Below, in pieces: positions 1 through 5,048 of a stretch of 5,048 bases of DNA; the first letter of the stretch is position 1; every line of letters begins with the position of its first letter. A program made the position numbers and the translations under genes. The notes beneath the pieces were generated by a model. The model worked only from the letters and a program-made list of their open reading frames with translations, searched no databases and had not been told where the DNA came from. Source of the stretch: Deltaproteobacteria bacterium (lineage in GTDB: Bacteria; Desulfobacterota; DAOWNY01); assembly GCA_030642325.1 (NCBI GenBank), contig DAOWNY010000141.1:1-5048 (forward strand), written 5' to 3'.

Positions 1-1
1 A

Positions 2-2350
2 AATAAAATAGAAAGTAAAGAATTGATGATATTACCATTGAGGAATATGGTGATTTTTCCCTCAACAAAAGTCCCTTTATTAATTGGCAGGGAGGGATCA
101 ATTAAGCTGGTGGAGGAATCCTGGAAAAAAGATAAAATTATCGGCATCATTACCCAGAGAGATCCTGAAAAAAATGATCCCGGCCCGGACGACCTGTATC
201 CGGTAGGTATTTTAGCCAAAATCACCGGATTAACCAAGGAAAATAATGGGTTTCGTATTTTTGTCGAAGGGTTAAAAAGAATCAGGGTCATTAAATATTC
301 TCTGCTATATCCGTACCTCGTTGCCAAGGTGGAGGTCTTAAATGAAGATAAACTGTCTTCGGGGACGGAAAAAATAATGGAACAGGTAAAAAAGTCTGTT
401 CTGGAAATGATTCAACGATCCAATATTCCCTCAACAGTGACAAAAGCCATTGAAGAGCAGGTAAAACAAACTGTCCACCCCGGCCAATTAGCAGACCGGA
501 TAACCCTCTTTTCACCCTTTGACATTGAAAAAAAACAAACAATCCTGGAAATAGCTGATAATCAAAAGAGGCTTGAAAAATTATTCGACCTGCTTCAGGA
601 GGTGGAAGTGGGTTTAGATGTACGTCAGGAAGCCGGGAAGGAAGTGCTAAAGACCCAAAGAATTTTTTGGCTTCGTGAGCAAATAAAAGCAGCTCAAAAG
701 GAACTAAAAGAGATGGGGGAAAAGGAAGAATCATCCCCGGAGCTGGCGGAGCTAAAAGAAAAAATTGAAAAAATCAACATGCCGGAGGAGGCCAGAAAAG
801 CTGCCGAAAAGGAATTAAGCCGGCTTGATTACATCTCTCCTGCTGCTGCGGAGTATGCCGTCATCAGAACTTATCTTGATTGGCTCACAGATCTTCCCTG
901 GTCTGAAAGCACTGAGGATAACCTGAACATTAACCAGGCGGAAAAAGTTCTGCATGAAGATCATTACGATTTAGAAAAAGTAAAAAAGAGGATGCTGGAA
1001 TATCTGGCGGTTCGTCAGCTTAATCCCGACATGAAAGGACCAATTCTTTGTCTGGTGGGTCCTCCGGGAACGGGTAAGACATCATTAGGCAAATCCATTG
1101 CCCGGGCACTGGGAAGAAAATTTGTCAGAGTTTCTTTGGGAGGGGTTCGAGACGAAGCGGAAATCAGGGGCCATCGACGAACTTACATTGGCGCTTTGCC
1201 CGGTCGCATTATTCAGCACATTAAGAAAGCAGGTTCAAAAAATCCGGTTTTTATGATTGATGAAATTGATAAAATTGGGGCCGACTGGCGGGGTGACCCC
1301 TCCTCGGCTCTCCTGGAAGTTCTGGATCCGGAACAAAATTACGCTTTTTCCGATCATTACCTGGAGGTTCCCTTTGACCTGTCCAAAGTGATGTTTATCG
1401 GCACAGCTAACCTGGAAGACCCTATACTTCCAGCGCTTAAAGACCGCATGGAAATATTACGCCTTCCCGGATATACCCGGGAGGAAAAACTTAAGATTGC
1501 TAAAAAATTCTTGATTCCAAGGCAGATCAAGGAACATGGTCTTACCCAAGATTCAATCAAATTTATAAGCGGAGCATTGGCAAAAATCATCAGAGACTAT
1601 ACCCGAGAGGCGGGGGTCAGGAATCTGGAACGGGAAATTGCTGCCTGTTGCCGGGGGGCAGCTAAAAAAATTGCTGCTGAAGGGGCTAAAACAATTCGGA
1701 TTAACACAGAAAATCTCCATAAGTATTTGGGTCCGGTCAGTTTTTTCTCGGAACTGGCGGAAAGAACATCAAACCCGGGGGTTGCCATTGGTCTCGCCTG
1801 GACTCAATACGGCGGAGAAATACTTTTTATTGAAGCAACCAAAATGGAGTATCAGGGTGATAACGGAGAAAAATTTATAGCAACCGGCCACTTGGGCGAC
1901 GTGATGCTGGAATCAATTGAAGCTGCTCGCAGCTTTCTCTGGGCCAATGCTGCCCAATTTGGAATTGATCAAAATGTTTTCGAAAATTATCGAGTGCATC
2001 TCCATGTTCCTTCGGGGGCTACCCCTAAGGACGGCCCTTCGGCCGGCATTGCGATGTTTATTGCACTAGCTTCTCTTTTTACCGAGAGGCCCACACGGGC
2101 AGAAGTGGCCATGACCGGTGAGATTACCTTGCGAGGCAGGATTTTGCCGGTGGGTGGAATCAAGGAGAAAGTTCTGGCGGCCAAAGAGGCAGGAATTAAG
2201 GTTATAATATTACCGAAAAAGAATGAAAAAGATTTGGAGGAAATTCCTAAGGAGAATCTAGAGAATTTGAAATTCAATTTTGTTGAAGAGATAAAGGATG
2301 TAATAGACATTGCCCTGGAAAAACCATCTTCAACCAAAAAGCCTTCTTAA
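2..2350 (+). CDS. lon: ATP-dependent Lon protease (LonA, EC 3.4.21.53), 5' end probably outside the window
   Basis: Cytoplasmic AAA+ serine protease that unfolds and degrades misfolded and short-lived regulatory proteins as a homohexamer. Residue numbers count from the TTG at base 23. In order: N-terminal substrate-binding domain (about 1-200, opening MILPLRN...FP); a charged helical, probably coiled-coil stretch (about 205-270, containing FWLREQIKAAQKELKEMG); AAA+ module with Walker A GPPGTGKT (346-353), pore-loop RRTYIGALPG, Walker B FMIDEID (410-416), sensor-1 GTAN (460-463), arginine finger in DRMEI (R475) and sensor-2 region YTREAGVRNLER (from 526); then the protease domain with catalytic Ser673 in KDGPSAG and Lys716 in GGIKEK, spaced 43 residues as in E. 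coli S679/K722. The 775 residues match usual LonA length (B. subtilis 774, E. coli 784), so it should be active. Start: TTG at 23 and ATG at 26 have no good ribosome binding site, and the frame stays open to base 2 (NKIESKEL before MILPLRN); relatives carry about 10 residues there, so the real start is probably upstream. Its promoter is not visible. Confidence 0.97.
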   Translation, partial: NKIESKELMILPLRNMVIFPSTKVPLLIGREGSIKLVEESWKKDKIIGIITQRDPEKNDPGPDDLYPVGILAKITGLTKENNGFRIFVEGLKRIRVIKYSLLYPYLVAKVEVLNEDKLSSGTEKIMEQVKKSVLEMIQRSNIPSTVTKAIEEQVKQTVHPGQLADRITLFSPFDIEKKQTILEIADNQKRLEKLFDLLQEVEVGLDVRQEAGKEVLKTQRIFWLREQIKAAQKELKEMGEKEESSPELAELKEKIEKINMPEEARKAAEKELSRLDYISPAAAEYAVIRTYLDWLTDLPWSESTEDNLNINQAEKVLHEDHYDLEKVKKRMLEYLAVRQLNPDMKGPILCLVGPPGTGKTSLGKSIARALGRKFVRVSLGGVRDEAEIRGHRRTYIGALPGRIIQHIKKAGSKNPVFMIDEIDKIGADWRGDPSSALLEVLDPEQNYAFSDHYLEVPFDLSKVMFIGTANLEDPILPALKDRMEILRLPGYTREEKLKIAKKFLIPRQIKEHGLTQDSIKFISGALAKIIRDYTREAGVRNLEREIAACCRGAAKKIAAEGAKTIRINTENLHKYLGPVSFFSELAERTSNPGVAIGLAWTQYGGEILFIEATKMEYQGDNGEKFIATGHLGDVMLESIEAARSFLWANAAQFGIDQNVFENYRVHLHVPSGATPKDGPSAGIAMFIALASLFTERPTRAEVAMTGEITLRGRILPVGGIKEKVLAAKEAGIKVIILPKKNEKDLEEIPKENLENLKFNFVEEIKDVIDIALEKPSSTKKPS

Positions 2351-2382
2351 GGTAGTATATAAATGCTTAAAAAAGGATGGCC

Positions 2383-2397
2383 GTTCACGGTTCACGG
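2383..2397. repeat. Tandem heptamer GTTCACG x2 downstream of lon
   Basis: Two head-to-tail copies of GTTCACG (2383-2389 and 2390-2396), followed by a further G. The flanking CCGT (2381-2384) can pair with ACGG (2394-2397), but a 4-bp stem with a 9-base loop is too weak to call a terminator, although GTTTT follows. The repeat is seen directly; no function is assigned. Short GTTCACG-type tandem arrays may be seeds of dispersed repeats, but one window cannot show this. Confidence 0.5.
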
Positions 2398-2500
2398 GTT
2401 TTCAATGAAATGAATTTTATACTGTGAACAAATACGTAAAACGTTACCTGTGTTGATATTATATACTAAACTGCCAGTGGCTGTAATATAACATATTCGC

Positions 2501-2530
2501 TTGACAATTAGTTTTCCCTCGTGCTAGATT
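2501..2530 (+). promoter_or_regulatory. Sigma-70/sigma-A-type promoter of csp, extended -10
   Basis: The -35 box is a perfect TTGACA (2501-2506). The -10 box is TAGATT (2525-2530, 4 of 6 matches), preceded by TGC at 2522-2524, which makes an extended -10 (TGn). The spacer is 18 bases, one longer than ideal. Transcription would begin near 2535-2538 in AAAGGG, about 155 bases before the csp start codon. The promoter suggests csp is transcribed independently of lon. This is motif evidence only. Confidence 0.7.
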
Positions 2531-2643
2531 CAAAGGGATCAATGGCAGCAGTAGTTCTAATCTGTAAAATGCCTTTTTTAAATTGTAAACCAGGCAGATA
2601 ATTGCACAATGAAGGATAAATTCCTGCGTAAGGCTAGTTTGGA

Positions 2644-2682
2644 ACCCTCTGCTCTAATTGAATTTTTAATAGAAAGGAGGGT
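2644..2682 (+). promoter_or_regulatory. Hairpin sequestering the csp Shine-Dalgarno sequence (candidate RNA switch)
   Basis: ACCCTCT (2644-2650) can pair with GGAGGGT (2676-2682): six Watson-Crick pairs plus one G-U. After a 2x2 internal loop (GC 2651-2652 opposite AA 2674-2675), an inner stem continues: TCTA (2653-2656) with TAGA (2670-2673), a bulged A2657, then TTGA (2658-2661) with TTAA (2666-2669, one G-U), closed by a four-base loop (2662-2665). The outer stem buries most of the AAGGAGG site. The pairing is read directly from the sequence. A role in temperature-dependent or autoregulated translation is inferred from other cold-shock mRNAs. Confidence 0.5.
2674..2680 (+). promoter_or_regulatory. 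Ribosome binding site of csp
   Basis: AAGGAGG is a seven-base match to the 16S rRNA anti-Shine-Dalgarno and ends 10 bases before the ATG at 2691. It fixes that start codon. The spacing is slightly long but normal for Bacillota. Bases 2676-2680 also lie in the outer stem of the hairpin at 2644-2682. Confidence 0.9.
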
Positions 2683-2690
2683 GAAATTTT

Positions 2691-2903
2691 ATGGCAGAGC
2701 GTGAAACCGGAGTGGTGAAATGGTTTAACGGCACTAAAGGGTTTGGGTTTATCGTACGTGATCAAGGGGAAGATATCTTTGTGCATTATAGTGCGATCCG
2801 TGGTGAAGGCTATCGTTCTCTTGAAGAAGGTCAACGAGTGGAGTTTACCGTTACTCAAGGGAATAAAGGACCTCAAGCGCAAGATGTAACACTTATTACT
2901 TAA
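2691..2903 (+). CDS. csp: Cold-shock protein (CspA/CspB family), single CSD domain
   Basis: Small cytoplasmic single-stranded RNA/DNA-binding protein that melts mRNA structure, aiding translation in the cold and often acting constitutively. The 70-residue product is one complete cold-shock domain (OB fold, five strands). It contains the opening GVVKWFNGTKGFGFI (7-21) with nucleic-acid-binding motif RNP1 KGFGFI (16-21), RNP2 in DIFVHYSAI (28-36), and the C-terminal strands LEEGQRVEFTV (44-54) and GPQAQDVTLI (60-69). The surface aromatics W11, F12, F18, F20, F30, H32 and Y33 are in place. Family length is 65-70 residues, so it is whole. Slightly unusual is NGTKGFGF, where many members have N(A/S/P)EKGFGF. 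The ATG is fixed by AAGGAGG 10 bases upstream. It has its own promoter at 2501-2530 and a long leader; the likely terminator is the stem-loop at 3019-3068. The specific paralogue (cspA, B, C, D) cannot be assigned, hence the generic symbol. Confidence 0.97.
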   Translation: MAERETGVVKWFNGTKGFGFIVRDQGEDIFVHYSAIRGEGYRSLEEGQRVEFTVTQGNKGPQAQDVTLIT

Positions 2904-2974
2904 ATAACCGGGCCGGAACTGGGCCGACTAACCAAAAAATTATGATGAATTCCTTAATAAGGTTTGGGGGGATA

Positions 2975-2996
2975 CCGGAGCTCTGGCAGGCTCTGG
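2975..2996 (+). other. Small stem-loop in the csp 3' region
   Basis: CCGGAGC (2975-2981) pairs with GCTCTGG (2990-2996) through seven base pairs, one of them G-U, around an eight-base loop. No T-run follows, so it is not a standard intrinsic terminator. It may stabilise the csp transcript's 3' end or be incidental. The rest of 2904-3018 holds only a weaker CGGgCC/GGgCCG pairing near 2909-2926 and no supportable gene. Confidence 0.25.
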
Positions 2997-3018
2997 AGTG
3001 AATGTCTTGGATAACAAA

Positions 3019-3068
3019 ATAGCAGGGTGGGGAGGTTGAAAGTAAATCTTTTCTCCCCACCCTGCTAT
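3019..3068. terminator. Bidirectional stem-loop terminator between convergent csp and acyl-CoA synthetase
   Basis: A perfect 16-bp inverted repeat: the left arm (3019-3034, starting ATAGCAGGG) matches the right arm (3053-3068, ending CCCTGCTAT). The 18-base loop can itself form a short stem, AAAG 3039-3042 with CTTT 3048-3051. It lies between two genes that converge, about 115 bases past the csp stop and about 96 bases past the synthetase stop. Read on the - strand the stem is followed by TTTGTTAT, a fair U-tract, so it fits best as the synthetase terminator. On the + strand the tail is CTATCTATCTATTT with a seven-T run only at 3090-3096, so termination of csp is plausible but less canonical. 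Confidence 0.8.
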
Positions 3069-3080
3069 CTATCTATCTAT
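3065..3080. repeat. CTAT tetranucleotide repeat, four copies
   Basis: Four perfect tandem copies of CTAT overlap the last four bases of the terminator stem and run into TTTAAATTAATTTTTTT. Such tracts can change length by replication slippage, but this one is non-coding and short. It replaces the U-run expected next to the stem on the + strand. Confidence 0.8.
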
Positions 3081-3164
3081 TTAAATTAATTTTTTTGGTA
3101 GTCAATCCTCGGTATTGTCAAAGGCTCGGCATCGGTTCGGCAGAAGTTAAAGGGGAGGGATGGC

Positions 3165-4718
3165 TTAGTGTTTCTCCTTAATGCCCTTCTTGTATATTTT
3201 ACCGGCACCGGTTTTGGGGAGCTCGGAAACAAAATCAACTGATTTTGGTGCCTTAAAATGGGCAATTTTTAGTCTGCAGTGGTTTATAATCTCTTTCTCG
3301 GTGGCGTGATGCCCCTGCTTTAATGTCACAACCGCCTTTACGGCTTCTCCCCATTTAGGATCAGGAACCCCGATAACGGCAGCTTCCAGGACAGATGGGT
3401 GGGCGTATAAAATGTTTTCCACTTCTACGGAATATACGTTTTCGCCGCCGGTTATGATCATGTCTTTTTTCCGATCTACTATATTAACGTACCCCTCTTT
3501 GTCAATCACCGCCATATCTCCGGTATAAAACCAGCCGTCCTTTAGAACATCCGTTTTCCCCCCGGACCGTTTCCAGTATCCCTGGGTAACACTATCTCCC
3601 TTGACAATAATTTCTCCTACCTCTTTGCCGTCAGGATTAACCGCCGTTCCGTCTTCTCTTACCACTTTCAACAGTACTCCTAAAAAAGGTCTACCTGTTT
3701 TGGCAATATATTCGAATTGCTTTTCCGAAGAAAGAAGAGTAAGGTTTTCCTTCAGGATAGAGACCGTGAGATAAGGGCTGGTTTCAGTCATACCGTAAGT
3801 CTGAATGTAATTACACCGGAAGGTTTCCACAATTTTTCTCACCACATCGGGAGCAATGGGTGCTCCCCCGCTCATTATGACCCGAAGGGAAGAGAAGTCA
3901 TATTTATTAACCCCCGGGTTATTAACCAGTAAGTTCAAAGTGGTGGGGACCATGTTGGTGATGGTAATTTTTTCGTCCTGTATGGTGGAAAGAATCAAAG
4001 AAGGTTCAAAATCCGTCACAACCACGTGTTTTCCACCTACCCAGGTGATGGCAAAGCTGGCCCAGGCGTCGGCCAGGTGGAACAGAGGTGCTACATGGAT
4101 CCATATATCGGCATCGCTAATCTTCAGTTCGGCTATTGCTGCTAAAGCATGGGTGCAAACGTTTTTATGAGACAGGATTACTCCCTTGGGACGGCCTGTA
4201 GTCCCGCTGGTATAATAAAGGTGAGCCGCATCTTCATCAGAAATATTCGGCATAGGGAGCCTTTCGTGGGTTTCACCGGCCAGGGCATCTTCGTAGTCAA
4301 TTGTTTTAAATTTTGCAGGTGAACACCCGTCATCCGTTTTTATGAACTTTTTTATCCCTGTTCCCATTTTCACAAGAAAATTGACATGGTCTTGAAAACG
4401 GACGGAAAAGATTAACAAAGATGCAGCGGAATCCTGGAGGATGATTGCCAGTTCCCGGGGCGAAAGTCTGAAATTGAGTGGATTAAGAATGGCCCCCAAT
4501 TGGGCAGTTGCAAAATAGGTTTCCAGAAATTGATGGCTATTATAGTGAAGAATAGCCACGCAGTCTCCCCGGCCAATTCCCATTGACTTCATAAAATTAG
4601 CAAGACGATGGGTTCGGTCGGCAAACTGGCCATAAGTGAATCTCTGATTGCCGCAAACCACCGCTTCCTTGTCCGCATAAAGACTAATTGCCTTTTCTAA
4701 AATAAAAGGGATGATCAT
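3165..4718 (-). CDS. AMP-forming acyl-CoA synthetase, probable medium/long-chain fatty-acid--CoA ligase
   Basis: Member of the ANL adenylate-forming superfamily: activates a carboxylic acid with ATP to an acyl-AMP, then transfers it to CoA, giving acyl-CoA, AMP and PPi. The product has 517 residues, normal for the family. Core motifs appear in order: P-loop A3 YYTSGTTGRPKG (168-179), A4-like APLFHLAD (210-217), A5 YGMTETSP (308-315), A7 YTGD with ribose-binding D401, A8 hinge DRKKDMIITGGENVYSVEVE (415-434), and A10 PKTGAGKIYKK (501-511) with catalytic K507. All key residues are present, so it should be active. The AKTGRPFLGVLLKVV segment and A8 GGENVYS resemble bacterial fatty-acyl-CoA ligases, but the acyl-binding pocket cannot be read reliably, so aryl or branched acids remain possible. 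No signal peptide or membrane segment: cytoplasmic. The ATG has AAGAGG five bases upstream; the other nearby ATG at 4740 is out of frame. It stands alone on its strand, convergent with csp, so no pathway partner is visible. Confidence 0.92.
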   Translation of the reverse strand: MIIPFILEKAISLYADKEAVVCGNQRFTYGQFADRTHRLANFMKSMGIGRGDCVAILHYNSHQFLETYFATAQLGAILNPLNFRLSPRELAIILQDSAASLLIFSVRFQDHVNFLVKMGTGIKKFIKTDDGCSPAKFKTIDYEDALAGETHERLPMPNISDEDAAHLYYTSGTTGRPKGVILSHKNVCTHALAAIAELKISDADIWIHVAPLFHLADAWASFAITWVGGKHVVVTDFEPSLILSTIQDEKITITNMVPTTLNLLVNNPGVNKYDFSSLRVIMSGGAPIAPDVVRKIVETFRCNYIQTYGMTETSPYLTVSILKENLTLLSSEKQFEYIAKTGRPFLGVLLKVVREDGTAVNPDGKEVGEIIVKGDSVTQGYWKRSGGKTDVLKDGWFYTGDMAVIDKEGYVNIVDRKKDMIITGGENVYSVEVENILYAHPSVLEAAVIGVPDPKWGEAVKAVVTLKQGHHATEKEIINHCRLKIAHFKAPKSVDFVSELPKTGAGKIYKKGIKEKH

Positions 4719-4723
4719 AAGGA

Positions 4724-4729
4724 CCTCTT
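4724..4729 (-). promoter_or_regulatory. Ribosome binding site of the acyl-CoA synthetase
   Basis: On the - strand AAGAGG precedes TCCTT and then the ATG whose first base is at 4718. The five-base spacing is short but workable. It supports this ATG over any internal start. Confidence 0.75.
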
Positions 4730-4742
4730 GTTTTAATCATAA

Positions 4743-4773
4743 ATTATAATGGCTGTTGAGTTTGGCTTGGCAA
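4743..4773 (-). promoter_or_regulatory. Candidate proximal promoter of the acyl-CoA synthetase
   Basis: Read on the - strand, a -35 TTGCCA (4773-4768, 5 of 6 matches) and a perfect -10 TATAAT (4748-4743) are separated by 19 bases, two more than ideal. Transcription would start near 4736, giving a leader of only about 18 bases that contains the ribosome binding site. The position is right for a single-gene transcript; the long spacer lowers confidence. Confidence 0.5.
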
Positions 4774-4850
4774 TAACTATTTTAATTATGGATTTGCAAT
4801 TTTGTTTAATTAATTTTACCATGTTGTTCTTTTTGGCTCATGCGCGAACA

Positions 4851-4877
4851 GTGTGAATCTCTGCAAGATTGAGACAC
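4851..4877. repeat. Imperfect inverted repeat upstream of the acyl-CoA synthetase
   Basis: AATCT (4856-4860) and AGATT (4866-4870) are inverted around CTGCA, with an outer GTGT (4851-4854) matching ACAC (4874-4877) across a small unequal internal loop. It could be an operator-like site or chance. It does not match a consensus I recognise for fatty-acid regulators. Confidence 0.2.
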
Positions 4878-4955
4878 ATAGGATGGTTGTTTGTCAAGCG
4901 AGTTGTCGCCTAAATTAAAATCAATTATTAGCACGGAATCGTTTCGCCCTGTCTT

Positions 4956-4964
4956 ATTATATCA
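4956..4964 (-). promoter_or_regulatory. Candidate distal extended -10 promoter element
   Basis: On the - strand TGATATAAT matches the extended -10 consensus TGnTATAAT exactly. No good -35 is found at standard spacing; the nearest is TTAAAT, about 20 bases upstream. If used, it would give the synthetase mRNA a leader of about 230 nt. AT-rich DNA produces such matches by chance, so this is tentative. Confidence 0.3.
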
Positions 4965-5048
4965 TTTTGCACCTGGGTTGGATTTAACAGTTACAATAGC
5001 TGCTTTAATACCAGATAGTTAAAGATTATAATGGAGTCGCATCAAAGA

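Larger units (their letters stand above)
2537..2690 (+). promoter_or_regulatory. Long 5' untranslated leader of the cold-shock gene
   Basis: From the predicted transcription start to the csp ATG there are about 155 bases without a convincing open reading frame. Long structured leaders are characteristic of cold-shock mRNAs: the E. coli cspA leader is about 160 nt and refolds with temperature. Here the last 40 bases form a hairpin over the ribosome binding site (separate entry). The remainder shows only weak local pairing, for example AGGA 2613-2616 with TCCT 2622-2625. The leader boundaries depend on the predicted promoter. Confidence 0.5.
4719..5048. other. Intergenic region upstream of the acyl-CoA synthetase, no gene recognised
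   Basis: 330 AT-rich bases between the synthetase start codon and the right edge. Apart from the candidate promoters and inverted repeat listed separately, I see no tRNA-like fold, repeat array or coding sequence on either strand. A + strand TATAAT at 5027-5032 has only a poor -35 (TTTAAT 5004-5009). An ATG at 5031 stays open for six codons to the edge but lacks a ribosome binding site, so neither is called. The next gene lies beyond the window. Confidence 0.6.

Noticed and set aside
291..734. 147-codon open frame on the - strand inside lon
   Set aside because: Lies wholly within the strongly supported lon gene on the opposite strand and shows no recognisable domain. The other frames inside lon (1357-1590, 1597-1788 and 1987-2337 on -, 1638-1880 on +) are rejected for the same reason.
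2634..2882. 82-codon - strand open frame overlapping csp
   Set aside because: Antisense to the unmistakable cold-shock gene and its leader, with no recognisable protein features.
2943..3002. 19-codon ORF starting MMNSLIRF after csp
   Set aside because: No Shine-Dalgarno sequence before the ATG pair, very short, and composition consistent with chance.
3717..4170. Two + strand open frames (71 and 104 codons) inside the acyl-CoA synthetase
   Set aside because: Antisense shadows of a gene with all ANL motifs in frame; no domain of their own.
4867..4897. Perfect TTGACA (- strand, 4897-4892) as a promoter of the synthetase
   Set aside because: No acceptable -10 box at 16-19 bases; the TATGTG nearby is only 11 bases away.
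4891..4921. + strand TTGTCA ... TAAAAT as a divergent promoter
   Set aside because: The spacer is 19 bases, both boxes are imperfect, and no + strand gene is visible downstream in the window.
5031..5048. ATG open to the right edge (MESHQR) as the start of a further gene
   Set aside because: No ribosome binding site and only six codons visible; cannot be distinguished from chance.
1..5048. CRISPR array, tRNA/rRNA, insertion sequence, toxin-antitoxin or defence system
   Set aside because: Looked for regularly spaced repeats, RNA gene folds, transposase motifs, terminal inverted repeats and small gene pairs on both strands; none found.

Overview
The window looks like an ordinary chromosomal stretch from a moderately AT-rich bacterium. 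The two ribosome binding sites that can be judged are purine-rich and close to the start codon, and the csp one is a near-consensus AAGGAGG. The promoter boxes fit the housekeeping sigma-70/sigma-A consensus. With protein sequences of a general clostridial/Peptococcaceae flavour, this points to a low-GC Gram-positive (Bacillota). That assignment is inference and is not proven by any marker in the window.

Layout. (1) Bases 2-2350, + strand: nearly all of an ATP-dependent Lon protease (LonA type), intact through both catalytic centres. Its reading frame is open to the left edge, so the true start probably lies just outside. (2) Bases 2351-2690: a 340-base gap with a short tandem heptamer, a good extended -10 promoter, and a leader of about 155 nt that ends in a hairpin covering the ribosome binding site of the next gene. 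(3) Bases 2691-2903, + strand: a complete 70-residue cold-shock protein. (4) Bases 2904-3164: a convergent intergenic region holding a perfect 16-bp stem-loop, probably a terminator shared by the genes on both sides, with a four-copy CTAT repeat. (5) Bases 3165-4718, - strand: a complete 517-residue acyl-CoA synthetase of the AMP-forming (ANL) superfamily, probably a fatty-acyl-CoA ligase. (6) Bases 4719-5048: the upstream region of that ligase, with one or two candidate promoters and no convincing gene.

How the genes relate. Lon (removal of misfolded and regulatory proteins) and the cold-shock protein (RNA chaperone) are both stress and homeostasis genes on the same strand, but csp has its own promoter and need not be in an operon with lon. 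The ligase is on the opposite strand, appears to be a single-gene unit, and has no obvious functional link to the other two.

I did not find an undescribed multi-gene system here. The observation most worth following up is the potential RNA switch in the csp leader, where an upstream ACCCTCT pairs with the Shine-Dalgarno sequence.
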